NCBI GenBank assembly: GCA_944322355.1
Contig: CALUOT010000008.1
Span: forward strand, 1-63,814
Direction of reading: 5' to 3'
Origin: an uncultured Bacteroides sp.
GTDB lineage: Bacteria; Bacteroidota; Bacteroidia; Bacteroidales; Bacteroidaceae
DNA length: 63,814 nt
How positions within the stretch are numbered: the first letter of the stretch is position 1; every line of letters starts with the position of its first letter. The notes below the pieces were generated by a model. It had not been told where the DNA came from. It saw nothing but the letters and a program-made list of their open reading frames with translations, and did not search any database. The translations under genes and the position numbers were made by a program. This document shows, in pieces, positions 24,053 to 33,102 of the stretch.

Positions 24053-26893
24053 TTACTTCTCGGGCACGGTCATTACCACCGTAATCTTGTTGCCTTGGCC
24101 AATCAGGTCAGCGGCAAACTGTTGCACATCGCTCTTGCTAATGCTGTTCACGGTAGCTTCGTAGTCCTTCGTCAGATCCAGTCCGGTGTAGAAGTATTCG
24201 TCCAGATTGTTCAGCCAGTAGCTGTTCTCCTTCTGGTTGTCAGCATGCTTTTTCAGCATGTACTCTTTGATTTTGCTCATCTGCTCGTCCGTGGGACCTT
24301 GGGCGGCTACTTTCTGCAACTCGCGGTCGATGATGGCGTTCAGGTGCTCCATCTTATCCGGGTCGGTCTGATAAACGATTTGCATCATTTCCTCTTCCTT
24401 TGGATATTTCGTCAGTCCGCCGTAGCAGCTTACGCCATACGTTCCGCCTTCCTTCTCGCGGATTTCTTCGGTATAGATGATGTCGAGTGCCTGGGTGAGG
24501 AAGCTCATCAGCAGTTGGTTCTTCAAGTCATACTTGCACGTGCCGCTGTAGAGCATGAAAATAGTGGCCATCGGCGTCTGTTGCTCCTTGGCGTAAATGT
24601 TTTCCAAGTTGCCTTTGGCGATGTCCATGTGATTGTCACGGAAGGTCTCCTTGCGTCCCGTGGCGGGCAGTGAGCCAAGGTATTGGGCGATGAGCGGTTT
24701 GGCTTCATCCAAGTCGATGTTGCCTACGAAGTAGAACGTAAAGTCACCGGCATCGGCAAAGCGGTCCTTGTACATAGCCAGTACTTTGTCATAATCTATC
24801 TGGTCTATCATTTCTGGCTGTAAGGAAAGGTAGCGCGGATGCGTGCCGTACATCAGCTTGGTGATGGAGTCGTTGATGCTTGCCAAGGGGTTGGCTTGCG
24901 CGTTTTCCAACTGAGCTTTCAGTCGGGTCTTGAAGGAGGCGAAGGCTTCTTCGTCCTTTCGGGGAGCGGTGAAACTGAGGTAGGTCAGTTGCATCATGGT
25001 CTCGAAGTCTTTAGGTGAACAGTTGCCCTGTACCTGCTCTACGGTGTTGCCGATGGTTGCGTCTACCGACACCTTCTTGCCGGCCAGCAGCTTGGTCAGG
25101 TCTACGTTGCTGAAGTTGCCCAAACCTCCGGCTGATACGACACCGTTCAGGATTCCCGCGTTGAAGTTTAGCTTCTCTTCGTCGGGGAAGAGGCTGGTAC
25201 CTCCGAAGCTAGTACCTTTCATGCGGATTTCATCGGCCTTGAAGTCAGTCTTCTTTACGTACACCTTCACGCCGTTGGAGAGTACTAATTCCGTTGTACC
25301 ATAGATGCCGCCTGCCTTTTCCGACACGATGCTGCCGCCCTTGGGAGCTTCCTTCATCAGTGGCTCGTTGCTCACCTTGTCTTCGTAGGGCTTCACGTCC
25401 AGGCTCTTCATGCCGTTCAGCTGGGCAAGTACTTCTTCTTTCGTAGGAATCACTTCACCTTCCTTGTCAGGGGCGGTAATCATGATGACTTCATTGTTGT
25501 CCGGTATCAGTTCCTGTTGCACCAGTTGGTTGATGACGGCCACGGGGATGTTGGGCGCCAGTTGGTTGAGCATGGTGTATTCGTATTCAATGCCCGGCAT
25601 GGGTTCGTTGTTCAAGAAGTGCTGGATGCACTCGTTGACGTAAGCGTCATTCTTCGTGTTGGCACGTTCGTTGTAGGCCGACTCCACTTGTTGCAGGATG
25701 TTGGCACGGGCGCGGGCATACTCTGACTCTGTGAAGCCGTAGCGGCGCATACGTTCCACCTCGGTCAACAGGGCTTTCAAGGTTTCGGGCAGGCCGTTGT
25801 CCTTGGCTGTCCCGCTGATGACAAAAGCCTCTTTTGTCTTGGCCAAGAAGAAGTTACCGTAGTAGGAATAAGCACGGACGTAAGGAGGATTGGCGCTTTG
25901 TGCCAGCTCGCTGAGGCGTTCGTTCATCATGATACCGACAGCAGACATCACATAGTCCTGTATCAGGTAAGCCATGTTGCCTTTGATGCTGTCCGGAGTG
26001 GCGTCGTGCTTGAAGAAGATGTCAATGCTCGGCTCGTCTATTTCCTTGTCCTTACCTATATATATAATAGGCTCCTGATTGTCGGCCACGGGGTAGTAGA
26101 CGCGTTCGGCGGGATTGACCGGTGCCTTGACGTCGGCAAAAGTGGCCTTTATCTTGGCTTCCATCTGGTCTACGTCAATGTCGCCTACGATGATGATGCC
26201 TTGCAGGTCCGGGCGGTACCACTTGGCGTAGTAGTCGCGGATGGCCTGATAGGGGAAATTGTCTATCACATCGATGCTACCGATGGGCATACAGTCGGCA
26301 TACTTCGAGTCGGGATAAAGGGTCGGCTGGGCTTCGGTGATGAGGCGCATAACGCCGATGTTGCGGCTGCGCCATTCTTCGTGGATGACACCTCGCTCCT
26401 TGTCAATCTCTTTGTCACTGAGCAACACCGCGTTGCTCCAGTCGTGCAGGATGAGCAGGCAAGAGTCCATGACGGCCTGGTCATTGGTCGGCACGTTGCT
26501 GATGCGGTACACTGTTTCGTCTACCGATGTATAGGCGTTGAGGTTGACACCGAACTTGATGCCTTTCGTCTCGCACCATTGCACAATGCCCAACCCGCGC
26601 TCATCGCCGGGGAAGTTCTTCGTACCGTTGAAGGCCATGTGTTCCAGGAAGTGTGCCAGACCGCGCTGTTGGGGCTCTTCGAGGATGGAACCTACCTTTT
26701 GCGCAATGTGGAATTCCACACGGTTTTCAGGCTTTTCGTTGTGACGGATGTAGTACGTCAGTCCGTTGTCCAGCTTGCCCACACGCACCTGCGGATCCAA
26801 GGGGATCGGCGGCATTTGCTGGGCCAAGCTCTGTGTTGTATAGCCGCAAAATGTGATGGCGGCTACCAACATGGTTTTGAAAAAGTGTCTCAT
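24053..26893 (-). CDS. M16-family zinc metallopeptidase, exported
   Basis: 946 residues with signal peptide (FKTMLVAAITFCGYTTQSLAQ). The inverted zinc motif HFLEH is in RGLAHFLEHMAFNGTKNFPG near residue 83, with the third ligand region in IDKERGVIHEEWRSR about 75 residues later. The long form contains two M16 halves, the second without the zinc site (as in PqqL-type and other periplasmic enzymes). It probably degrades periplasmic peptides. It lies 243 bp after kdsA (with array E between) and before the ABC operon. Confidence 0.92.
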   Translation of the reverse strand: MRHFFKTMLVAAITFCGYTTQSLAQQMPPIPLDPQVRVGKLDNGLTYYIRHNEKPENRVEFHIAQKVGSILEEPQQRGLAHFLEHMAFNGTKNFPGDERGLGIVQWCETKGIKFGVNLNAYTSVDETVYRISNVPTNDQAVMDSCLLILHDWSNAVLLSDKEIDKERGVIHEEWRSRNIGVMRLITEAQPTLYPDSKYADCMPIGSIDVIDNFPYQAIRDYYAKWYRPDLQGIIIVGDIDVDQMEAKIKATFADVKAPVNPAERVYYPVADNQEPIIYIGKDKEIDEPSIDIFFKHDATPDSIKGNMAYLIQDYVMSAVGIMMNERLSELAQSANPPYVRAYSYYGNFFLAKTKEAFVISGTAKDNGLPETLKALLTEVERMRRYGFTESEYARARANILQQVESAYNERANTKNDAYVNECIQHFLNNEPMPGIEYEYTMLNQLAPNIPVAVINQLVQQELIPDNNEVIMITAPDKEGEVIPTKEEVLAQLNGMKSLDVKPYEDKVSNEPLMKEAPKGGSIVSEKAGGIYGTTELVLSNGVKVYVKKTDFKADEIRMKGTSFGGTSLFPDEEKLNFNAGILNGVVSAGGLGNFSNVDLTKLLAGKKVSVDATIGNTVEQVQGNCSPKDFETMMQLTYLSFTAPRKDEEAFASFKTRLKAQLENAQANPLASINDSITKLMYGTHPRYLSLQPEMIDQIDYDKVLAMYKDRFADAGDFTFYFVGNIDLDEAKPLIAQYLGSLPATGRKETFRDNHMDIAKGNLENIYAKEQQTPMATIFMLYSGTCKYDLKNQLLMSFLTQALDIIYTEEIREKEGGTYGVSCYGGLTKYPKEEEMMQIVYQTDPDKMEHLNAIIDRELQKVAAQGPTDEQMSKIKEYMLKKHADNQKENSYWLNNLDEYFYTGLDLTKDYEATVNSISKSDVQQFAADLIGQGNKITVVMTVPEK

Positions 26894-27001
26894 AATTGTC
26901 TTTAATTAAGTATTCTGGTCTATTGGTCGGAAGAGGGTGACATAAATCACACTCCCTTCTTATTTTTTGTTATCCCCGGGAGCCGTGGGCACTGCATCGC
27001 G

Positions 27002-27117
27002 GTGTAGTCAGAATTACACCCGCGTGTAGCTGGAACTACATCCGGGTGTAGCTGGAATTACACCTGGGTGTAGCTGACACTACACCCGCGTGTAGCCGGA
27101 GCCGCACAACTGTGTAA
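27002..27117. repeat. Tandem array E: 5-6 units, period 22 bp
   Basis: GTGTAG recurs at 27002, 27024, 27046, 27068, 27090 and (GTGTAA) 27112. Most units have GTGTAG-N6-CTACAC or near forms, a palindrome with a 6-base centre, then CCGCG or CCGGG. Located between kdsA and the M16 gene. Confidence 0.93.
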
Positions 27118-27135
27118 ATCCGACGCCCCTGTTTC

Positions 27136-27951
27136 TTACTCCCGGATGGCCTGACGGATGCGTACCAACTTGGTGAGTAACGGCTCCAGCAGGTCGAGGC
27201 GCAACATGTTGGCTCCGTCGCTTTTGGCCACGGCAGGATTCTCGTGCGTCTCGATGAAAAGTCCGTCGGCTCCTACGGCGATGCCTGCCCGGGCTATGGT
27301 TTCGATGAGTTGGGGCATGCCTCCGGTGACGCCTCCCGTCTGGTTGGGTTGTTGCAGGGAGTGGGTGACGTCCAGCACGACGGGATAGCCGAAGGATTGC
27401 ATTTCGGGGATGCCGCGATAGTCCACCACCAAGTCCTGATAGCCGAAGGTGGTGCCCCGTTCGGTCAGCATCACTTGCCGGTTGCCTGCCTCCACCACTT
27501 TCTCGGCGGCGAAGTGCATGGCCATGGGCGACAGGAACTGGCCTTTCTTGATGTTGATGGTCTTGCCCGTCCGTGCGGCGGCCACCAGCAGGTCGGTTTG
27601 TCGGCACAGGAAGGCGGGTATTTGTAGCACATCGACGTATTCGGCGGCCATGGGAGCCTCCTCGGCGGTGTGGATGTCGGTCACGGTAGGGATGCCGAAC
27701 GTGTCATGCACCTTGCGCAGGATGCGCAGGGCTTTTTCATCGCCGATGCCCGTGAAAGAATCCAGCCGCGAGCGGTTGGCCTTTCGATAGGAGCCTTTGA
27801 ACACGTAGGGTATTTGCAGCCGTTCGGTGATGCGCACTGCTTGTTCGGCGATGCGCAGGGCCATGTCTTCGCCTTCGATGACGCACGGCCCCGCCAGCAG
27901 GAAGAAGTTTCCTGCCGCGTTCTGGGTAAGTTGTTCGATAAGATGATTCAT
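27136..27951 (-). CDS. kdsA: 3-deoxy-8-phosphooctulonate (KDO-8-P) synthase
   Basis: 271 residues. Condenses phosphoenolpyruvate with arabinose 5-phosphate, the first committed step to KDO of the outer-membrane lipopolysaccharide. Seen: FLLAGPCVIEGEDMALRIAE, FKGSYRKANRSRLDSF, PTVTDIHTAEEAP, DVLQIPAFLCRQTDLL and GLFIETHENPAVAKSD. Start taken as the ATG at 27951, 6 bp after the kinase stop; a TTG at 27957 is a less likely start. It ends 19 bp after array E on the + strand numbering. Confidence 0.96.
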   Translation of the reverse strand: MNHLIEQLTQNAAGNFFLLAGPCVIEGEDMALRIAEQAVRITERLQIPYVFKGSYRKANRSRLDSFTGIGDEKALRILRKVHDTFGIPTVTDIHTAEEAPMAAEYVDVLQIPAFLCRQTDLLVAAARTGKTINIKKGQFLSPMAMHFAAEKVVEAGNRQVMLTERGTTFGYQDLVVDYRGIPEMQSFGYPVVLDVTHSLQQPNQTGGVTGGMPQLIETIARAGIAVGADGLFIETHENPAVAKSDGANMLRLDLLEPLLTKLVRIRQAIRE

Positions 27952-27957
27952 ATGCAA

Positions 27958-28884
27958 TTAATCGGGTATAATCAGTGTGATGGCTTCGTGCAAGATGCCT
28001 ATTTCCAACGGGAAGTGGCGGTCGAGGATGCGGCTATCCAAATCGACCGACGCATTCTGGGCACGGAGCACCTTGATGTGTTGGGTGCGGTAGGGATGCA
28101 CCATTTTGTGGTTGAGGATGCGTCCTTGTATCAGCATCCATAGTCCGGAGATGAGTTGGCGCAGCTCGGGGCGGTAGATGACCGAGACGTCGAGCCAACC
28201 GTTGTAGGGCACGGCGCTGGGAGTCTGCCCCCAGCCTTTGGCACTGCCGATGCACACCGTCATGATGCGTCCGCGGATGTGTTCCCCGTTTATCTTGAGG
28301 TGCATGCGGTAGAGCTTCCGTTCGAACACCAGTGAGAGCAAGGCCATGAGGTAGGACAGGAACTTGACGCCCCAGAAGCGTTTGCATTGGTCGGTGATTT
28401 TCACGATGCGTGCTCCCAGGCCGATGTTGATGGCGTTAAGGAAGTAGCGGGTCACGTGTTGCTTGCCGTCATAGTAGCAGCATGTGCCTACGTCTATCTT
28501 GCGTCGTCGGCCGTGCAGGATGCAGTCCACTGCTTCTTTGTACTCCGAACTCATCTCCCAGTAGTCGGCAAAGTCATTGCCTATGCCATTGGGGATGATG
28601 CCGATAGCTATATTCTCTTTATCCTCTGCTTCAGAACGCATGATGCCGTTGATGGCATCGTTCAGTGCCCCGTCGCCTCCTACGATGATGATGGTGCGAT
28701 AGCCGTTGTTGGCCAATATACCGGCCAGTCGTTCCACCGACCCGAAGCCTTCGGACTGTACATAGTCATAGGATACGCCTCGGCTGTCCATGTATGCCTT
28801 GATTTCTTTCCATCGTTTCTGCACCTTGCGAGTGCCGGCTTTGGGGTTGTAGATGATTCCCCATTTATCGGGTGCTGTGCTCAT
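27958..28884 (-). CDS. Diacylglycerol/lipid kinase
   Basis: 308 residues of the DagK/YegS-type lipid kinase family. Seen: WGIIYNPKAGTRK at the start, IIIVGGDGALNDAINGIM (nucleotide-binding GGDG loop) near 75, IGIIPNGIGNDFA near 108. It would phosphorylate diacylglycerol or a related lipid at the inner membrane. It lies between miaA and kdsA in one transcription unit. Substrate choice cannot be told from sequence. Confidence 0.87.
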   Translation of the reverse strand: MSTAPDKWGIIYNPKAGTRKVQKRWKEIKAYMDSRGVSYDYVQSEGFGSVERLAGILANNGYRTIIIVGGDGALNDAINGIMRSEAEDKENIAIGIIPNGIGNDFADYWEMSSEYKEAVDCILHGRRRKIDVGTCCYYDGKQHVTRYFLNAINIGLGARIVKITDQCKRFWGVKFLSYLMALLSLVFERKLYRMHLKINGEHIRGRIMTVCIGSAKGWGQTPSAVPYNGWLDVSVIYRPELRQLISGLWMLIQGRILNHKMVHPYRTQHIKVLRAQNASVDLDSRILDRHFPLEIGILHEAITLIIPD

Positions 28885-28922
28885 ACCTTTGTTCTCCTTC
28901 TATAATGTCCTCTGCAAATGTA

Positions 28923-29846
28923 CTAATTCTCTTTGAGTTTTGCTTGTACATACGCTATCTTTTCTTCCAGCGGGAGGTTGGCATCTATCCAGTGGATGGT
29001 GAATCCCCGTCGCTCCATCCCTCGAAACCACGTCATTTGCCGTTTGGCAAACTGATGGATGGCCGTCTCCAGCTGGCTGAACATATCTTGATAAGTCAGT
29101 TGGCCGGTGGCATAAAGTGTTAGGTATTTATACTCCAAGCCGTAGTAGATGAGGTTTTCGGGTGCTATGCCTTGTGCCAATAAGCCCCGTACTTCGTCCA
29201 CCATGCCTTCGTCCAGTCGTTGTTTCAGGCGACGGGTAATCTTTTGCCGGCGCAATTCGCGGTCGATGTTGATCCCGATGATGAGGCTGGTCAGTTGGGG
29301 AAAGGCTCGTTCATCCACGGGGGTATGCCGATAGTATTCTTCAATCTCGATGGCGCGTATGGCCCGTTTGGCTGTGTCTACGTCGGTGGTGTTATGCAGA
29401 GTTTTGTATTGTTTGAGCAATTCCGTCAGTTCTTCCAAGGATTTATCGGCCAGCCGTGCCCGAAGTTCCGGATTTTCGGGCACGGGTAATAGACGGTAGC
29501 CTTTGAGCACGGCTTCCAGATACATGCCCGTACCGCCACATAGGATTGGTGTCATGCCTCGCCGGACAATGTCTTTGTATGCCTGTAGGAAGTCCCGCTG
29601 ATATTCGAAGACATTGTATTTATAGCCCGGTTCGGCAATGTCTATCAGGTGGTAAGGCACTTGATGGCCGTTCACCATATAGTCGGCCAAGTCTTTGCCT
29701 GTCCCCAAATCCATCCGACGGTACACCTGACGGGAGTCGGCACTGATGATTTCCGTCCCCAATACATCGGCCAAAGCAGCGGCAAAAGGGGTCTTGCCCG
29801 ATGCTGTGGGGCCTAAAATGGTTATTAAATCGTAGTGTGGCATCAT
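28923..29846 (-). CDS. miaA: tRNA dimethylallyltransferase
   Basis: 307 residues. Adds an isopentenyl group to A37 of tRNAs reading codons starting with U. Seen: P-loop ILGPTASGKTPFAAALA near residue 10, SADSRQVYRRMDLGTGKD near 35, and the closing QTWFR-like MTWFRGMERR. It starts one base before the GH30 stop region on the same strand (1-bp gap), so the two genes are read together. Met2 (29843) is an equal start candidate. Confidence 0.95.
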   Translation of the reverse strand: MMPHYDLITILGPTASGKTPFAAALADVLGTEIISADSRQVYRRMDLGTGKDLADYMVNGHQVPYHLIDIAEPGYKYNVFEYQRDFLQAYKDIVRRGMTPILCGGTGMYLEAVLKGYRLLPVPENPELRARLADKSLEELTELLKQYKTLHNTTDVDTAKRAIRAIEIEEYYRHTPVDERAFPQLTSLIIGINIDRELRRQKITRRLKQRLDEGMVDEVRGLLAQGIAPENLIYYGLEYKYLTLYATGQLTYQDMFSQLETAIHQFAKRQMTWFRGMERRGFTIHWIDANLPLEEKIAYVQAKLKEN

Positions 29847-29847
29847 G

Positions 29848-31368
29848 TTAGTTGTTTATGATAAATGTATGGAAAGAATGGGCGGCTAATGGTGCATTCA
29901 GGTATTTCTGCCTTAATTTTAACGTGAAAGTTTGTTCGGCATCACCCAGATTGCCGGCAACCACCACATGTTTTCCGTCAGGCGTGCGGTAAACAACAGC
30001 CAACAAACCGTTGTCTCTTTTCGGTAAGTAGTTTATCATTTTGCTTCCCGGTGCTATGTAGTGTGAGAAATGCTTGACGGCATAGTATTCTGCTGTATAG
30101 CGGTATTGACGCGTTTCGGGGTCGACTTCAATCAAAGCATTCTGATTCCATCCCCAGGGACTTGTGCCTTGTTTGGGCAACAGGAAGTTCCAATTGAACC
30201 ATTCGTCGCATCCGTTGCCTACATTGTCGCTTATCAGGAAGAAAGTATGTTCGCCGGCTTTCCAATCCATTGCTCCATTACCGCATTCGCTCTCCGAGCA
30301 AATGTAGTGATAGTCCGGATATTGCTGCCGAATGGCCGATAATATTTCCCGTCCCTCCCATTGGAAAGCTACTCCGTCAATGCAAGCCTGTAATCCTTTG
30401 TCACTTAATATTTTCTCAACATGGTCTTGTCTGTTCGTATTGAACGTGCCCAAGTAGAGCTTTACTTCCGGATGATGCTTCCGGAGGGTGGGGGCTAAGT
30501 AGTCGCGATTGAAGCGAATGGTTCCCTCAGCTGTCCAGGCGCATCCCGGATAAGGGGTATAACTGTAGGCTTCGTTTTGATAAATCACCATGTCAATGGG
30601 TATGCCTTGTTCTTTATAGGCATCTACAAAACGGCAAAAGAAGTTGGCGTAGGCTTGTAGGTAGCGTGGGTCTTGGATAAAATAATCCTGTGTGGCAAGC
30701 CGGTGGGGAAACTTGCCTTGGCGTTCTCCTAAAAACTTCATTTCATCTTCATCCACGTCTTCCGTTGAGCCGTAAAGCAGATAGTCGAGTCGGTTGTCCG
30801 CCTGGTTGAATCGGCTGCTTACTACCGGATAGTCGCCTGTTATCTTCATCCAGCTGGGTGGAGACCAGGGAGAAGTCCAGAAAGTCAGTGTCGGGTTGAA
30901 TTTCTGCGCTGCTCGTATCAGCGGGATAATGCTTCGTTTGTCGCGTTCGATGTTGAAGTAACGAAGTTCAAGGTCGCCCCTTACTTCGTCGCAACTATAC
31001 CACGACCGTGCATAGTCGTTCGCATTCATTGGGATGCGTCCGCGTGTAAACTTCAAGTCACCATTCGGGGAGAAAAGATTGTGCAAGATTTCGTCTTGTT
31101 CGTCGCGTGTCAATAAAAGCAGGGCATCCCAATCCAATTCGTTGAACGTGGTACCCCAAGCTTTAAGTGTCACTCCTTTTTCCGTGCCATCGATGGCCAT
31201 CAGTGGCTCCTGAATAGCTTTCGATTTTAACTTTCCATGTTTTTTTTGCCAATATAGCCCTTCGGTACTGCTTATCCATTGATAGGATTGGGCTTGTACG
31301 GAGATCGGCATCAATCCTAATACGCATGCGGCAAGCATCACGGCTCGCTTCCAATTTTTAGTTGTCAT
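29848..31368 (-). CDS. GH30-family glycosidase (glucosylceramidase-like), exported
   Basis: 506 residues with a signal peptide (MLAACVLGLMPISVQAQ). GH30 (beta/alpha)8 barrel: GWGTTFNE-like KAWGTTFNELDWDALL, TRGRIPMNANDYA, FWTSPWSPPSWMK, acid/base glutamate in VIYQNEAYSY, nucleophile glutamate in YICSESECGNGAMDW, then the C-terminal beta-domain. The family cuts beta-glucosides, glucosylceramide or beta-1,6-glucans. First gene of the minus-strand run; no two-box promoter seen. An unusual companion for miaA. Confidence 0.9.
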   Translation of the reverse strand: MTTKNWKRAVMLAACVLGLMPISVQAQSYQWISSTEGLYWQKKHGKLKSKAIQEPLMAIDGTEKGVTLKAWGTTFNELDWDALLLLTRDEQDEILHNLFSPNGDLKFTRGRIPMNANDYARSWYSCDEVRGDLELRYFNIERDKRSIIPLIRAAQKFNPTLTFWTSPWSPPSWMKITGDYPVVSSRFNQADNRLDYLLYGSTEDVDEDEMKFLGERQGKFPHRLATQDYFIQDPRYLQAYANFFCRFVDAYKEQGIPIDMVIYQNEAYSYTPYPGCAWTAEGTIRFNRDYLAPTLRKHHPEVKLYLGTFNTNRQDHVEKILSDKGLQACIDGVAFQWEGREILSAIRQQYPDYHYICSESECGNGAMDWKAGEHTFFLISDNVGNGCDEWFNWNFLLPKQGTSPWGWNQNALIEVDPETRQYRYTAEYYAVKHFSHYIAPGSKMINYLPKRDNGLLAVVYRTPDGKHVVVAGNLGDAEQTFTLKLRQKYLNAPLAAHSFHTFIINN

Positions 31369-31533
31369 ACATTTATTATTTAGTAGTTTCTTGTCAGGGG
31401 AGCGAATTTACGTAAAATCTGTGGAATAATCCAAGAATATGCTTAAAATAAGTAGCTTCTATAGGTGAGTAGTGTTATGACTTGTAAGAGAATGATAAAG
31501 CATGTTAGAAAACAACTCTTTTTCGCCGGATAA

Positions 31534-31564
31534 TTTGTCAATTACTCGGGAGTCCGTATCTTTG
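31534..31564 (+). promoter_or_regulatory. Two-box promoter upstream of efflux operon
   Basis: TTTG at 31534-31537, 19-nt gap, TATCTTTG at 31557-31564: perfect consensus. Start expected near 31571, about 37 nt before the terminator hairpin. Confidence 0.82.
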
Positions 31565-31607
31565 CACTGTGTTTTTCATAGTATTAGATTTAAGGTTAAC
31601 AAAGGTT

Positions 31608-31630
31608 GGGCTCAGCGGAGCCCTTTTTTT
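31608..31630 (+). terminator. Leader terminator, possibly ending a ~60-nt RNA
   Basis: Stem GGGCTC (31608-31613), loop AGCG, stem GAGCCC (31618-31623), then seven T. With the promoter just upstream it would give an RNA of about 60 nt and block most read-through to the efflux genes, whose first ATG is 124 bp further on. Either an attenuator with an unseen signal or a small RNA; no leader peptide is visible. Confidence 0.8.
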
Positions 31631-31753
31631 ATGTCCTATGGTTGGTTAGCTTTTCCATTTCAGTAGTTCTTTTTTCCGTTTCGGTCATATTCTTCTTTCC
31701 CTTTCGGGCGGGTCACCCCATCTTTGTGCCGCAAAAACAGAGAACAATTCTAT

Positions 31754-32857
31754 ATGATGAAACAACAAAGACTTATTGTCCCCTTATTTGCGGGGCTGGC
31801 CGTCGGGCTGGTTGCGTGCGGGGAAAAGGTGCAAGAAGCCGAGCCACAGGTCTATCCCGTCGTAACCGTGGCACATAGGGCTGTGCAAACGACGGATCAG
31901 TATCCCGCTACCATTCGTGGACGGCAAGACATCGAGATTTACCCGCAGGTGTCGGGTAAGATTACTCAAGTGGCAGTAGTGGAAGGGCAGCACGTACGTA
32001 GGGGCCAAACGCTCTTCATCATTGACCAAATACCCTACCAAGCTGCCCTTCAAACTGCCATTGCCAATGTGCGTGCTGCTGAAGCCAATGCTGCTACGGC
32101 GCGTCAGACGTATGAGGGCAAGCAACAACTATTCGATGAGCAGGTCATCAGTGAGTTCGAGTTGAACACGGCTCGTAATGCACTGCTCACCGCTGAGGCT
32201 CAGCAGGCACAGGCGGAGGCTCAGGAAACTAATGCGCGTAACGACCTTTCATACACGGTCGTCACAAGTCCAGCCGACGGCGTTGTCGGCACCATTCCTT
32301 ACCGCGTTGGCGCACTCGTAAGTTCCTCCTCCGCCTCGCCGCTGACTACGGTGTCGGACAACTCCGTGATGTACGTTTACTTCTCTTTGCCTGAGAATCG
32401 GATGCTCTCCTTAATAAGGAAGTATGGTTCGGTGGAGCAGACGTTGAAGGAGATGCCCGACGTAGGTTTACAGTTGAATGATGGTACGCTCTATGAACGT
32501 CCGGGAAGGGTAGAGAGCATCAGCGGTGTGATAGACACGCAGACGGGAGCCATCAGCTTCCGGGCGGCTTTCCCTAATCCTACGGGGTTGTTGCATAGTG
32601 GCGGGGCAGGTAATGTGCTCATTACCGAGCGGATAGATTCAGCATTGACTATCCCGCAAGGTGCCACCTATGAACTACAAGACAAAGTGTACGCCTATCG
32701 GGTGGTGGACGGACATGCCAAGAGTACGTCCATCATTGTTACCCCACTTAACAAAGAAAAACTTTATATCGTGCGCTCTGGCCTGAAAGCAGGCGAACAG
32801 ATTGTTTCCGAAGGTGTAGGCCTGCTGCAGGACGGAGCCGCGATTACTATCCAATGA
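31754..32857 (+). CDS. RND efflux membrane-fusion (adaptor) lipoprotein
   Basis: 367 residues from the ATG at 31754, which opens a lipoprotein signal (PLFAGLAVGLVACGEK, lipid Cys near 22). HlyD/AcrA-type layout: barrel-sandwich (YPVVTVAHRAVQTTDQYPA, IYPQVSGKITQVAVVEGQHV), alpha-hairpin (residues ~95-160), lipoyl return (TVVTSPADGVVGTIPYRVG), beta-barrel and membrane-proximal domains. It links the pump to the outer-membrane channel. First of a three-gene operon (adaptor, pump, channel), with array F between it and the pump. Confidence 0.93.
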   Translation: MMKQQRLIVPLFAGLAVGLVACGEKVQEAEPQVYPVVTVAHRAVQTTDQYPATIRGRQDIEIYPQVSGKITQVAVVEGQHVRRGQTLFIIDQIPYQAALQTAIANVRAAEANAATARQTYEGKQQLFDEQVISEFELNTARNALLTAEAQQAQAEAQETNARNDLSYTVVTSPADGVVGTIPYRVGALVSSSSASPLTTVSDNSVMYVYFSLPENRMLSLIRKYGSVEQTLKEMPDVGLQLNDGTLYERPGRVESISGVIDTQTGAISFRAAFPNPTGLLHSGGAGNVLITERIDSALTIPQGATYELQDKVYAYRVVDGHAKSTSIIVTPLNKEKLYIVRSGLKAGEQIVSEGVGLLQDGAAITIQ

Positions 32858-32897
32858 GCACATCGAATCTGAAGGTATCTGTGCCCCCTGTTGAAGA

Positions 32898-33023
32898 GTC
32901 ACTGTGACTGTTGGTGAAGGGTCACTGTGACTGTTGACAAAGGGTCACTGTGACTGTTGATGAAGGGTCACTGTGACTGTCGTTGAAGGGTCACTGTGAC
33001 TGTTGACGACGAGTCACAGTGAC
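32898..33023. repeat. Tandem array F: 6 units, period 23 bp
   Basis: GTCACTGTGAC, a palindrome around one base, starts at 32898, 32921, 32944, 32967 and 32990, with the variant GTCACAGTGAC at 33013. Spacers are TGTTGxxGAAGG-like. Lies between adaptor and pump genes of the efflux operon. Confidence 0.95.
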
Positions 33024-33102
33024 TCTTGAGAATGGGCATCAGATACCCTTCGATACCATATATATAACTAATATTTCAAGACTCACACTTATCACAAGAC
33101 GT

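Larger units (their letters stand above)
31369..31753. other. Divergent region GH30 / efflux operon
   Basis: 385 bp without a gene. Holds the strong promoter at 31534-31564 and a terminator at 31608-31630 placed before the efflux operon. Nothing recognised in 31380-31530. No 22-24 bp array here. Confidence 0.7.

Noticed and set aside
27952-27957. TTG start for kdsA
   Set aside because: Adds only two residues and overlaps nothing useful; the ATG at 27951 gives the normal family start.
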